Part shown: positions 39,001-50,125 of the stretch, in pieces
Layout: every line of letters starts with the position of its first letter
How positions within the stretch are numbered: position 1 is the stretch's first letter
DNA from: Volvox africanus
Lineage: Eukaryota; Chlorophyta; Chlorophyceae; Chlamydomonadales; Volvocaceae
Reading direction: 5' to 3'
Length of the DNA: 64,000 bases
Assembly: GCA_030268105.1 (NCBI GenBank)
Contig: BSDZ01000008.1
Location: 4,898,001 to 4,962,000 of the forward strand
Made by a program: the position numbers and the translations under genes
Notes under the pieces: model-generated
The model's database searches: none
What the model saw: the letters and a program-made list of their open reading frames with translations, nothing else
What the model was told of the DNA's origin: nothing

Positions 39001-39314
39001 CGATTCCTACAGGCCAGTGGACGATGCAGGTGATGTCCCGGAAACCGATTGCTCGTTCCCAGGACCGTGTATTGCTGTCGTACTATTCGTACAGCCCGTC
39101 GAGTGGAGTAAGCAAGCAAATAACGGTGGGGCCGGCGTGCGAACTGTACCCCGACAGCTTCGCACTTGGTATGGACTACCGTGACAAGGATAAGGCCTTT
39201 AACGGCGATCTCGCTGTCGTACTGATGTACAACAGGACCCTGAGTGACGAGCAGATCCGGGAGCTGATTAAATTCTACACCCCCCGATTTGGTTGGAGCA
39301 CCCCGATCGCGTGA
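34126..39314 (+). CDS. Secreted protein with three WSC domains and one LamG/concanavalin-like domain
   Basis: Exons: 34126-34234, 34625-34660, 34999-35115, 35625-35831, 36176-36289, 36636-36848, 36989-37102, 37553-37939, 38551-39314; 2061 nt, 686 codons plus TGA. All introns are phase 1 with AG/GT borders. A signal peptide (NSWFAPVSLLLLLAMAAMAA) is followed by a tiny 36-nt exon, then three two-exon WSC cassettes and one LamG-like exon containing AFTAVWIGRFADG, QWTMQVMSRKP and VLMYNRTLSDEQI. ATG 34126 is preferred because the hydrophobic core follows closely; in-frame ATG 34102 would add eight residues. WSC modules match those of the - strand paralogue position by position: module 3 in both has LYGVEAGRECWGG and CEVCGGD, module 2 in both has YFGVEAG and the CNxRCAGDxxQxCGGDW pattern. 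Long Pro-rich hinges follow modules 2 and 3. Likely an extracellular-matrix or cell-wall glycan-binding protein. It has one LamG fewer than its partner. Confidence 0.87.
35946..36086. repeat. (AAAT)n microsatellite
   Basis: AATA/AATG tetranucleotide units, interrupted near 35960-36020, lie in the intron between WSC exons 35625-35831 and 36176-36289. On the opposite strand they give a spurious Tyr/Leu/Phe-rich frame. Confidence 0.9.
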
Positions 39315-39572
39315 AGACGATCTTCCCATTGCCGCCCGCCCCGCCCGCCGACTGATTTGTTATGGGCATCTATGCCGCACTTGGACATTTTAGCACGTGG
39401 AGTTCGTGAACGTCACATCTCGGTGCATTGCATCCTCATTCTCGCGCAGCAGAACTGGCAATAACAGGCAAGGCGGGGTCGTTGGGTTCAACAGAAAAGT
39501 GATTCTTTTTCATGAAATGATGGTGGTTGTGATGATGGCGTTGGTATGTTGTTGTTTTGCATGCTGGGCTAA

Positions 39573-39577
39573 TGTAA
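39573..39577 (+). promoter_or_regulatory. Candidate TGTAA polyadenylation signal of the + strand WSC/LamG gene
   Basis: TGTAA occurs 259 nt after the stop codon, a usual 3' UTR length for volvocine genes, with no nearer copy seen. Confidence 0.5.
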
Positions 39578-39720
39578 CGTATGTCAGCCCTCTGCGCTTA
39601 CACAGCTACCCGGACGTCACAGGCATAGAAGTCCGGATGTCCGGATGGAAGCGTGCCGAGGTGCACTAATTGAAGGAATTGAATGTCAGGGAGATGTCCC
39701 GTCCAAGCATGATGGCAGGC

Positions 39721-39748
39721 GTGGTGGTGATGATGATGATGATGATGA

Positions 39749-39796
<48 letters not shown>
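39721..39796. repeat. Compound microsatellite (GAT)n(GT)n(GA)n
   Basis: A GTG/GAT run passes directly into a GT run and then a GA run. It lies in intergenic DNA downstream of the WSC/LamG gene. Confidence 0.95.
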
Positions 39797-39800
<4 letters not shown>

Positions 39801-42034
39801 CAGTTTCAAAATTTCAAATCCTCCTAGCGGGCTTGAGGGCTGCGGGCGTTGCGCGGGATCACTTGCTTAGCTTAGACCTGTCTGTAGATCTGTTTCTTTA
39901 TCCGGTGATCAGACGACTTTGAAGGGACCTTTACAGATGCTAGTGGGACGTACCATTATAGGAAGAGAAGTGTGGTGGAGCGGCGATGTTTGATTACATG
40001 GCATCAGAGAATGGTCACAACGCAAACATGTGATTTGTGGGTCGCTGTTTGGCTGCTGTACGACGTGTACGGCGATCCTTGCAGTGCAAGAAGACATACA
40101 GCTGTGGCGCACGGCAAGCAATTGGGCACTGTTTTAGGCAGCATCGAGGAGCTTTTCGCAACTCGTGGACAACGGCTGATAACTGACGAAAACTAACAAG
40201 GTTTCCCGATCTTTACCTCACGATCTTTTCGGACCGTGTTGTGAGCATCTTGTTGCAGCGTTTTAGTACATCAATAAAGAAATGGGAATTGCTGGGGTTG
40301 ATAGCACTTTCTAAGGAAAGCTGATACTGATAGCTGTGAAGCCAATAGTTTCTTTAAGTATGTACCTACTTTTAAGGATGAAAGAGGTTGTTGGCTTTTC
40401 CATTATGTATTTCATGTCAATTAAAAACAATAGTATTTCAACCAATTATAGCTCCATTAATACCTTTACAATTTATGAGGAAATAAAAACCATTTACAAC
40501 ATGCATACATATTTCAATTTCAGCAGTTGCAAAGCAGACTGACCATTCCGGGTCGTGCATTATGCGGCAGTGTGGCAGAGCATTGCATATATCGCGTAAT
40601 GCGTAAACTGCGTATTGCGCAAGCGAGCAAGTTTGAGTGCGGTACATCGCTTATGCGCTGATAAGTAAAGTTTGTGGCCTAGCATTAGACAATATGCGGC
40701 GGTGGTGATGTTCTTGGCGATTATGCGGCGTCCCATACTCTGTGGTGGTGTTTCTGAACCTTCCCCATTTCCCCCTGCAGATGAAACTTGAGGCCTCAGA
40801 TGAACGTTTTTTCATATACACAGGAAATGATCACACCGCAACATGAAAGTGCATATGCTTGCCTATCTACCCACCAGCCGCCATCGTTTGTATGCCTGGC
40901 CTGGGATGGCGCTCTGCATACATATTCTGTAGATAGTTTATCCGTACAGTCATATGGCTGCAGGGGAAGTGGCTGGTGAGTTGGTGTGGTGGATGGATGG
41001 TTATCACCTGTGGGAATATCCATCGGTGATTTTAGGAATGTGGTGTTGATATGGTGTGATGTGGAAACCGAGTTTTGTGCGCCCAAGAGAGAGAGATCTG
41101 CATTGTGGATCCTTCCTAACCGCCAGATCCGAAAATGTCAACTGCTCGGATAATCAACGGCCATAAGGTCCAAGCTGCCAGGACTTGACATGCGGCACAA
41201 CGGAATGTGATCAGGCTTTTGACGTACCAAGCCTTGCCGTACGTCGAACAGCGTACATCTGGGCTTTCCTTGCTAGAAAGGGCGGGTGTTAAGCAACTGG
41301 TCCGGAGGGCTGGTCGAGCGTCATTGTGTGTATCCGAAACAATAAAAGTAATAATATTATTAACAACAACAATAAAACAACAATAAAAATGATAATATCA
41401 CTATAAATATTTTTTAATAATATTATGAATTAGTAATAACATTATTATGAATAATAATATAAAAACGCAGCTTCCTGACGCAGAGTCTCATGCGCGTATG
41501 GAAATTCTACTTCACATAACGCGATGCACTAAGGTAGGGAAAGTGATCACGTGAGATGCTGTATACAATACCCGTACTACCAGGTACGACCACATCACCT
41601 GTCACCGTACCCAAATCTGGGCATTTGGTGTAAAAGACGTTGGGACAGAGACTGCGACTTCCGCTGGCCCAGTCCAGGTGCCGTGAATGAACGTCCCCGA
41701 AAGCGCAATCTAGATTTACAGCAACCACTCAAGTGGCCCCACGACCGTCATCCTATCTTCTCGCCAGCACTATCTACGTGCAGCAGGTGCCTCCAGTAGC
41801 GCAAAAAAAACCCATCCAGAGGAATCTTGCGACAGTTTCTTACGCAATGTGACCCGAGTCCCTACCCTGTTGTATGTCGTATGTCGTATGTCACCCGGAA
41901 CGGTAATAGGGCGTGACATCTAGTCATGCCATCCCGTACGACACCATGCGATGAAAGCTTGCGAGATGGCCATGCAAGATTTCGGGTCGGACATGCGAGT
42001 CTGGATGACGCCGTGAGGCGTATCCAAACTTTTT

Positions 42035-42075
42035 GGGCGGGGCCCCGGCGCGAAGCGCTCAGGGGGGCCCCGCCC
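42035..42075. repeat. GC-rich nested palindrome
   Basis: GGGCGGGGCCCC (42035-42046) is the exact reverse complement of GGGGCCCCGCCC (42064-42075). The 17-base spacer contains a second small palindrome, GCGCGAAGCGC (42048-42058). The structure could form a stable hairpin. Confidence 0.85.
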
Positions 42076-42788
42076 TGTGGGATTGCCCATGTCCGTCGGT
42101 CTCTCTGTCTCTCTGTAAGAATGTGACGGACCAAACATAATATCTCGCCCGGCGGAAATGCGATATTGGTCAAATATTACATTCTATATTGCAGGGTATC
42201 TTTATTTTGGCCAATAACAATCGTATGAGTACAAACAAGTTTGTCGGTCTCCTTTTACCCCGGTCAAGGTCACAACAACGCCTCTCGACCTAAATTTCAT
42301 TCCAAAAGGTGCCGCGTTTCTCATGATGGAATTCGGGCATGACGGCGTGAAATGAATCGAACAACCAGTTTGGGTGACTAAGCTGCTCTCACAGGCATAG
42401 CGATTTGCCACCAGCAGGTCGACGAATTTGCTTACAGTTATTTACAAAGAATGTAACGTTGTGTACAATTAATTTATAGGCCAATTCTCGGGGCAGAAGA
42501 GTTCCACAGTGCCGACATGGGGCTCGATGCTGTGGGGTGAATTGCTGAAGCCGCAGGCATTTCGGAGATACAGCTTAATGCTTTGCATCAGTAGTACTGG
42601 CGACACTCTAACACTTGACGTCCTCGCCGTTCGCTTTGGCGAAATGTGTACGACGGCGTGAGCGGCGTGAGGTCCCTGCCCTTGCGTTTGCAGTCGTTTG
42701 CCTGCTTAACGTCATGAGCCGGCATCATCGCACACTCACAAACTTCAAACCGTTTCATTGTATGGTAACCGGCCTGTACGGATTGTGG

Positions 42789-42823
42789 GGGGCCCCGCCC
42801 TTTTCCCGGCTTCGAGGAAGCCG
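42789..42823. repeat. Second copy of the GC-rich half-palindrome plus adjacent hairpin
   Basis: GGGGCCCCGCCC recurs at 42789-42800, followed by CGGCTTC-GAG-GAAGCCG (42807-42823), a 7-bp-arm hairpin. The shared 12-mer, with its preceding GG, links it to the site at 42035-42075 about 0.7 kb away, suggesting a dispersed short palindromic repeat. Confidence 0.7.
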
Positions 42824-43882
42824 AATCCCTACTTGTCTGCTACAAGCTTACTAGTATGTAAGCACTATTCAGAAACCGTATGAACCTCAAACAGAATGGT
42901 TGGAGGTTACATCGATCTGGTGAACTTGATCAATCTAACCTAGGCAAAGGTAAGCGGTTAATACATGGCAAGGTGCCCGCGGAGGAGAGAAGGGCAAGTA
43001 GAGATTTCCCGTAGCATCTGGTCGTTACTTCGCACGGTTGGCCCGAACACCTTGCGACTTTGGTTGCCCATTTCCGCTCACCATGCGGCTTTCCATTTTA
43101 GGTCATTTTCCGAAAAAGTTGAGCTAAAATTAAACATATATTGCTCTGTGTTGGTCTATACCGAGCAGAATCCCTCCGTGTGTCAGCGGAAGCTCGCGAA
43201 CCGCAATTTAGGATATGAATGAGAGATAATTCAGCGATTGAGGGTTTGAGCAGCTTGGGGCACCAGGGAAAGATTACGTGACTCAATGCAATCAGTCCTT
43301 CTTCACATCATGGTGTTTTGTGTAAGCCAGACAGACAAACGGACAGATAAACGGACAGATAAACAAACACTAGCAAACGACACGGCGAGAAACCGTATGT
43401 TGTTCCGAAAGTCCATGTCCCTCTACCCCCTATCCCTTACTTTCCTGCTTCCAGAAATGCACTCATTGACAAATTCCCGCATTCAGTAATTATGCCCCTC
43501 GGTGGAGAGGGACGAGGGAAGGGTAACATTCATGAGTGACGCACTCGCGGCCCCTATACGAATCTCCGTGCCGTGCCGCATGCGTGTGTGTTTTCACGAT
43601 TACCCCCACCTTGGCCCTCTTCCATCTCGTGTTCGAAGCTCATACTATTGTACTTGTATAAATCCATCCGGTAATATGCATTCCTGACATTATTATTATA
43701 ATCGCAATTTCATACGTCATAAAAAACAATACAATGCATTAACGTGCAATACAGGACAAGTTGTACATGCACAAAAGCCCGAAGATTATGATATTCGGCG
43801 TTCCCTCCGATTAGTTTGCCGTTTACTTGTATAGCCGTTTTGGTGACTTTGATGCTTTTGATCTCCTGGATATCGAGCTCAG

Positions 43883-45780
43883 GAAATCGACATCCACTGC
43901 CAGCGAAGCGGCTGGAAGGACACAGGCCTGGCTACGGCAACGCTATTCTCTCCAAATACGTCATCACGGATGTGAGCCCTGGACTTTGAGAACGGTATCC
44001 CTGACAGCGCGTGTGGCCCTCTTAGATTTCCCATTATGAAAGCCGTTTTTTCCGTATCAAACAGGTGTTAACAGCATTCCTGAAATGTTTGTTCAAAATT
44101 ATAAAAGCGTTATCTGCAGAAATAAATTCAGGGTTACCAACACTCCTAAGGAAAGTGCTTACCTTTTCTACTTCCTTATCATCCATACTACTTCCGTATT
44201 GTACGATGATACCTTCTTGGATAATATCGTGGTGCATGAAGGCGAGGTAAACCTCACCCACAGCTTCCCTTTTCCCCTCCCTCCCCTCCCCTCCCCCGCC
44301 CGTGAATGGGGTCGCTCGCTTTAGTCCTCACTAATGCACCGACCACCTGCGGTGGGGCAGTCTTGGCTGGTCTGGCTGGGTTGAAGCGGACCTCCTGGAC
44401 AAGAAGATGCTCGGGGTGAAAGGTGAGTGCGTGATTAACCACAAACGAAACGGTACGATACAATACAAAATATGCGATACAATACGATATGATACGATAC
44501 GATGCGCTTTGATGCAATGTTCTGTGGGGCTGACGCGGGCACTGGGGAGGGGCAGGGAAGGCAGCAAATAAACAGCGAAGATCAGAGGCGGAGGAGAGGG
44601 AGAGAGGGGCGATGGGCGGGTGTTGAGAGGGGGCTTGGGAGGAGGAGGATTGTGGAAAGGGAGATGTGGAAGAGGGTAGGGTGTAATGGGGAAGAAGGGG
44701 GCAGACATTGGTAACCCCCCTGCGTGTGTGTGTGTATGTGTGTGTATGTGTGTGTTTGTGTGTGCACATACAGCGCTTATCTGGGTATATGCGGGAAATT
44801 GAGGCGAGGGGTCATCATTCGAGAAAGGGTCATCATCCGGGTGTCCCTGTCACCACGGTGGGGGTCGCCTCATCGCAGGGCTCCGCGTTAGACTGCGCCT
44901 TAACTGCGTACGAAAGCTCCTCCTCATCCTATCCAAATTCATTCTCATCCCATCCTTCTTCTTGGCCGTACTTCTTCCAACAACGCTATCTATCCCACGT
45001 TATTGCCTTGATTGAATCAATTTTTACCATCTTAATCCTCTTCACCGCTCTCGTTCTCATGGTGTTGGTGTTGGTGTTGGTGGTGTTGGTGGTGTTGGTG
45101 TTGGTGTTGGTGGTGGGAATGGTGGTGGTGGTGGTGGTGTTTTCAGATCCAGAGCTCATGAACACGTGGGCCTTACGACAGGGGTTGCCCGAGGCCACCT
45201 GCAGGGACCTGGTCAACCCGGGGTACGAGGGTGAGTGCAGATGTACGAGGTACGATAGGAGGCTGCGTTGACTGAAATGGTCCCCGAGCGGTCGCAAGCT
45301 CTTGACAAATGGACGGATGGGTGACGCTTGCAGTGGGCTGGGTGGATGGTACGCTTGCGGATGGTAAGCCAATCAGCGGACTTGCGGCCCGAAGCGGGAT
45401 AGTGCGAGTAGACCCCGAAACATTCTCAGCTCCATGTGTCATGAGGTGTTATTTTGAGACCTGAGAAGATAGGAACTTGCCGTCTTGTCATTATGGCTTC
45501 TCGCAAGTCTCTTAGCATTTTGGCATTTTCGCTTTTATCTGTTTTCTCTAGTCATGCTCATCTGCAGTGGACACAGCCAGTGTGGTGGAGGCGATGTTGA
45601 TGTTTAACGTTGTAGGCACCGAAGATCATGGATCAATTGTACCTCCTTTCAAGTATGTTGAGCCGGGCTGTTGAGACCCGCATTGCACAGTTCCCTTGCA
45701 GTACGACACCCAAGCTCCCCCGGCCTACCGCAACTCCATCCCATCTGACAGCTCTTGCTCGAACACATGTGTACTTTGCG
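43883..45780 (+). other. Orphan exon-like segments, possible unrecognised gene
   Basis: Three short open segments have splice-like borders. 43883-43971 (acceptor CTCAG, donor GTGAGC) encodes a stretch starting EIDIHCQRSGWKDTG. 45147-45230 (acceptor TTTCAG, donor GTGAGT) encodes one containing DPELMNTWALRQGLPEATC. 45702-about 45780 (acceptor CTTGCAG) encodes one starting YDTQAPPAYRNSIPSDS. A fourth candidate lies near 44325-44430. They carry several Cys but match no family I recognise, and I cannot join them into one frame with a start and stop. They could be parts of a real gene or relics. TG-rich microsatellites at 44721-44764 and a GTTGGT run at 45062-45115 lie between them. Confidence 0.3.
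44450..44510. repeat. ATACGAT-type imperfect short tandem repeat
   Basis: Imperfect units of ACGATAC/CAATAC alternate through this stretch. No coding signal. Confidence 0.7.
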
Positions 45781-45781
45781 G

Positions 45782-45838
45782 GCATCGCATCAGGTCGCAT
45801 GGGATCAGGTCGCATCGCATCAGGTCGCATCAAATCGC
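45782..45838. repeat. CATCGCATCAGGTCG-type tandem repeat
   Basis: About four imperfect copies of a unit containing GCATCAGGTCGCAT lie directly after the last orphan exon-like segment. Confidence 0.75.
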
Positions 45839-45840
45839 TC

Positions 45841-46668
45841 TCCATATAGCCACCTGTGATTGCAACCTGTGACCCGCGCTGCTGCAGATCCATGCAATAT
45901 TATTCTCAAATGCTTGCATTTTGTTAACCAAATACTATTTTCGTTCAGGAGGTGGAGGGTAAGGTCGTCCACACACTTTGCACAACCGCGTGCAATAACC
46001 TACCTTTTGGTCAGCACCAGTCCCCAACACAATTAAGGCATACATATACAGTTTTCCTTTCATAAAACGGGAAAAAGATGTTCCCGATGTTTAGCGTCCG
46101 TGCCATGTACGGCTTGCAACGAAAGCTTAATATTTTCTCCGGTTCTACTTAAAAATTTAGCGCTTCCAATTGCGAATTATTTGTGTTAGTACAATCTGTT
46201 GGAAAAACCAGTTTCTATCAAAGGATATTAAAAGCCATATCCTTCATCCTTATAAATATTTATTACTGTCCTGATTTTAAATTTCTTTAGTTTTAGCCCC
46301 GGTGCGTCGTGAATAAGCGTCATTGCGATTCTCACTCAAAGTGAATCTAGCTATATTACACTTAGGCTGGCCATGTGTCATGCATTGAGATATGGTCTGA
46401 GTTTGGCATTCCGATGACGGAAAGATTAATGCACTTATGTACCGCTAAATTTTCCTAGCAACGATCTCCAGTGTGAGAATTTACTTGTTACTTCTCACTT
46501 GTAAAAGGACATGATATTCGGGACAGCTAGATTAACGTTACGTAATACGGTTACCAAGTTGTTCGCTGTCGCAATTACTAACTGCACGTAGGGCCCTGCT
46601 GAGCTCGCAGGGGCATAGCATTTGTCCTTCAACCTTTGGGCCCTATGCATCTATAAATTCCGACAGAA
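45841..46668. other. AT-rich interval before the hexanucleotide array
   Basis: No gene, RNA or mobile-element signal was recognised. It is flanking DNA on the 3' side of the LINE insertion. Confidence 0.5.
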
Positions 46669-47420
46669 AATAGGTCGATAAGAATAAGAATAAGAATAAG
46701 AATAAGAATAAGAATAAGAATAAGAATAAGAATAAGTGTAAGAATAAGAATAAGAATAAGAATAAGAATAAGAATAAGAATAAGAATAAGAATAAGAATA
46801 AGAATAAGAATAAGAATAAGAATAAGAATAAGAATAAGAATAAGAATAAGAATAAGAATAAGAATAAGAATAAGAATAAGAATAAGAATAGGTCGATAAG
46901 AATAAGAATAAGAATAAGAATAAGAATAATAAGAATAAGGATAAGAAGAATAAGAATAAGAATAAGAATAAGAATAAGAATAAGAATAAGAATAAGAATA
47001 AGAATAAGAATAAGAATAAGAATAAGAATAAGAATAAGAATAAGAATAAGAATAAGAATAAGAATAAGAATAAGAATAAGAATAAGAATAAGAATAAGAA
47101 TAAGAATAAGAATAAGAATAAGAATAAGAATAAGAATAAGAATAAGAATAAGAATAAGAATAAGAATAGGTCGATAAGAATAGGTCGATAAGAATAGGTC
47201 GATAAGAATAAGAATAAGAATAAGAATAAGAATAAGAATAAGAATAAGAATAAGAATAAGAATAAGAATAAGAATAAGAATAAGAATAAGAATAAGAATA
47301 AGAATAGGAATAAGAATAAGAATAAGAATAAGAATAAGAATAAGAATAAGAATAAGAATAAGAATAAGAATAAGAATAAGAATAAGAATAAGAATAAGAA
47401 AAAGAATAAGAATAAGAATA
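46669..47420. repeat. About 750-bp (AATAAG)n hexanucleotide array with interspersed AATAGGTCGATAAG units
   Basis: Nearly the whole stretch is AATAAG. A variant unit containing TAGGTCGATAAG occurs five times: once at the outer edge (46671), once near 46889, and three times in tandem at about 47165-47205. A few single-unit variants also occur. The LINE-proximal end passes into a TAG run. On the - strand the repeat gives long spurious Ser/Tyr, Leu/Phe and Leu/Ile frames; these are not proteins. Confidence 0.95.
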
Positions 47421-47423
47421 ATA

Positions 47424-47450
47424 ATAGTAGTAGTAGTAGTAGTAGTAGTA
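47424..47450. repeat. (TAG)n run at LINE 3' terminus
   Basis: About eight TAG units (TAC/CTA on the LINE strand) join the hexanucleotide array to the last unique LINE sequence (GCCGGCG). It is either the LINE's own tail or part of the target. Confidence 0.75.
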
Positions 47451-47552
47451 CGCCGGCCGGAGCATGGCGTGTGTTAAGGGGGTGGGGAACTGAGGGGCAG
47501 CATAGCCGCCCCCGTATGCCCACACCATGGGAAACCGTTTTGGTTTTACCGG

Positions 47553-48400
47553 TTATTTGGCTGCACCCTCTAGTGCTCGCCGCGCCCGTATAATTGCACC
47601 CGCTGTTTCCATTGTTTGCCAGTGTAGGTGCAGGCAGGTCTTCTGGGCATGCTCCGCTGAAGAGCCAAGCCTGCACAGGAGCGGTTTTAGCGTGTTGGTT
47701 AGGGTCCCTGTGCTGCCCAGGGTGACGATTTGCGCCTCAGTGTAGTGCACCTTCCAGCCTGCTTTCGTGAGTTCCTTTGTTAGCCGTGCATGTTGTGCAG
47801 TTTTCTGTTCGAGTTTGTTGGTGTGTTGCAGGTCGCTAGTGTAGCCCACTTCGACAATGTACACATCGTGCATGAGCTTGCATTCCGGCCCCTGGTACCG
47901 TTTGCGCTGGGTTGTGCGCGTGGGGAGGTTGGGAATGAACATGATGTCTGGGCGGAGGCGGCGGATTTCCTCGTCTCCTAGGTGTGGCAGCATCCATTTG
48001 GGGACGCACGTCCCACTACAGTACGGCGGGAGATCCTCTTCTTTACCGGCGTCCATAATCATGAAGCCACCACCGTTGCGGCCCTCGTGGACGCAGTCGG
48101 CAATAGTGTGCGTCGCTTGGTTATGCCGGTTGATGTACATGCCTTTCATGGTTGGGTGGGGGCACCCGCCGAGTATGTGGGCTCCTGAGTCGGGTGTGGG
48201 GCCGGTCGTTCCGCAGCTGCGGCAAATAGGGCAGTTTCCGTCTCCGCCACGTCCGTAAAGTTTCTGCAGCTTAGCATTGAATAGCAGCCCGTATCGAGCT
48301 TTCAGTATTTGCAGTTTGAGCCAGTGGGGCGTCTTTGGGTTGCTTAGGAAGGCATTGCTGGTTTTGGGGTCTAACTTCGAGGCGGTGTTACGCCATTTTT
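47553..48400 (-). pseudogene. LINE ORF, zinc finger and restriction-like endonuclease
   Basis: CPICRSCG...GAHILGGCPHPTM (about 48235-48150) fits the zinc knuckle (C..C...H..C) that precedes the nuclease in restriction-like-endonuclease LINEs. It is followed by LRPDIMFIPN (PD motif) and, after about 30 residues, DVYIVEVGYTSDL (the D/E-x-K-like strand), then a Lys-rich helix. This is the PD-(D/E)XK layout of R2-type LINEs. The domain ends at TAA 47553-47555, with a roughly 100-bp 3' UTR to the TAG run. With the upstream APE domain, this makes the element dual-endonuclease. Confidence 0.75.
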
Positions 48401-48546
48401 CAGTTAGAGTTGTGTCGTTTGTATTTAGCCTGCGAGGTATCCTGCTGGAGACACTTATACAGGCCTTTGTTCAGGTCACTAATGTAAAAGCAAGTGTCGC
48501 ACTGTTTTAGCCAGAACACTTTATCGAACGGGACGCTGTCTGCCTT

Positions 48547-49910
48547 TTAAGTAAAAGTTGCCGGAATCTCACCTTGTGCGACAGATGTTGCTCCCTTGTC
48601 AGCTTTGTCATTACCATCAAGGCCGGTATGCGATTTCACTTTCAAGAAGTGGACGGTTATGTTCTGGTGGGCGTAGTCGTACAGTAGTTCGGCGATATCC
48701 ATGAGTAGGGCTTTGTGCTTGGAAATGTGCAGTTTACTTGGATAGTTTATTGATCTTTTGATAAGATCCAGTGATGCTTGTGAATCAGTGGCAATTGTTA
48801 GGGCGCTGTTCACTTCCTTTTGCGTTGATAGGGCCACGCGTATTGCCGCCAGTTCTGCCCGTTGAATGGTATTGGTGCATCCGACGCCTGCTGGGTCGAT
48901 GTATAATGTTTTTCCGGTGGGTCCACAATACGCAGCCGCACCCAGCTTGTTCGGGCCGTCGTTTTCAGCCGGTTTAATGCAGCTACCGTCAGTCCAAATA
49001 ATATCGTGTGGGTACACGCGGAGTGGTATTTGTCCGGGGAAAGCTGCTGTCAGGCGCTGCTGGGGCATCTGTCCGTCCATTTGGTGAACTATGGCGGTGG
49101 GTCTGGGTCCAGGCGGCTTTGAGGCCATCATCTTGCGCATGATCTGAGCAGCTTTGCTTGGGTAGGGACGCTGGATGTCGACGCATTGGGTGCCCTCGGG
49201 CGTGTCCCGCATGCGCAGATATTTTCTGGGGAGGCCGACAGCGTCCATCGCTTTGAGTTCGGTTAGGAGCGCCTTCATGGAGCGGGCGTTTAGTCCTCGG
49301 ATCGCCGTGTCGTTGGCCACCACGACGAGGTCCAGGCCTCCCTTGTAGCCAGGGGTTTGGTCGTCAGTTCCTGTCCCGCTGGTGAGCATGCACGCTTCAC
49401 CACGGCTCAGTCGCGCGAGATGGAAGACGTACGGTGTGTTGTATAGCTGCGTGTGGGGACCAGTCCGGCTGTGCGGGACAATGAGTAGTGTAGCGGTGGG
49501 CAATGCGGATGTGATTGTGTGTGACGCGCCCTCAATTGCCCACATTACCGCCTTTTTGACGCTGGTGGGGTCAGGGTTCGGGTGTGCTATCGAGAGGCCC
49601 GTAAATGGCTGAGAGAATGCCTCTATGTTCGCCCTGAAGAGTTGGTCTTCTGCATGGGCGCTGAAGTAGTATTGCACCTCTTCGCCGCAGCAAAGCGGGG
49701 ATGAAAACCTTTCGACAACTGGGCCGGCGTCTAGGGTGTGCAGGGCGTCAACCAACGTGCGGCGCAGTTGTCTATTCATGGTCGCCTGCGACCGTGGCGG
49801 GTCTTTCGACTCTCGCCCGTTGGGGTCCTTTCTGTACCACAGAAGAAGGCGCCCGACGTCTTCGGCGAAGTCGCCCTGGGGGGATAGGCTTCTGTGCACC
49901 TCCGGGTAGG
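48547..49910 (-). pseudogene. LINE ORF, ribonuclease H domain
   Basis: The N-terminal half is further connector. The C-terminal half is an RNase H1-type fold: IIWTDGSC (first Asp), IQRAELAAI (Glu), IATDSQASLD (Asp) and VKSHTGLDGNDKADKGA (final Asp). All four catalytic acids are present. The enzyme would remove the RNA strand during reverse transcription. The segment ends at a TAA (48547-48549), the one non-TGA stop I see in this element; coding-like sequence continues beyond it and shifts frame near 48390-48420. Confidence 0.85.
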
Positions 49911-50125
49911 TTTCGCATTCTGTGTTGGTATCGCATTCTGAGGGTCTCTAAGCGTTGCAGTGTGAGGGTGCCCACGCATTTCCCTCTTGGGTCATAGGCA
50001 AAAGCCACGTTCTCTTCGGTCGAGCTGCCCTCTTTGGTTAGCAGTCTTATCTGGATTCAGTACTTTCCTGTGGGGCGTGTGTCCGTATATGGATTGCACG
50101 GCGCGGTCTCAAAGGTAGTGTTCGC

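Larger units (their letters stand above)
39797..43882. other. Gene-poor interval
   Basis: No supported gene. It contains an AT-rich low-complexity stretch (about 41341-41462), a short TATGTCG-type triplet repeat (41874-41892), two GC-rich palindromic sites (listed separately), and an imperfect 12-bp tandem ACGGACAGATAA (43339-43362). Confidence 0.5.

Noticed and set aside
43321..43372. CRISPR-like or regulatory direct repeats (ACGGACAGATAA)
   Set aside because: Only two or three imperfect 12-bp tandem units without spacers; simple repeat in a eukaryotic genome.
46629..47676. Long - strand open frames of Ser/Tyr, Leu/Phe and Leu/Ile repeats
   Set aside because: They are only the translation of the (AATAAG)n array in three frames and have no gene context.
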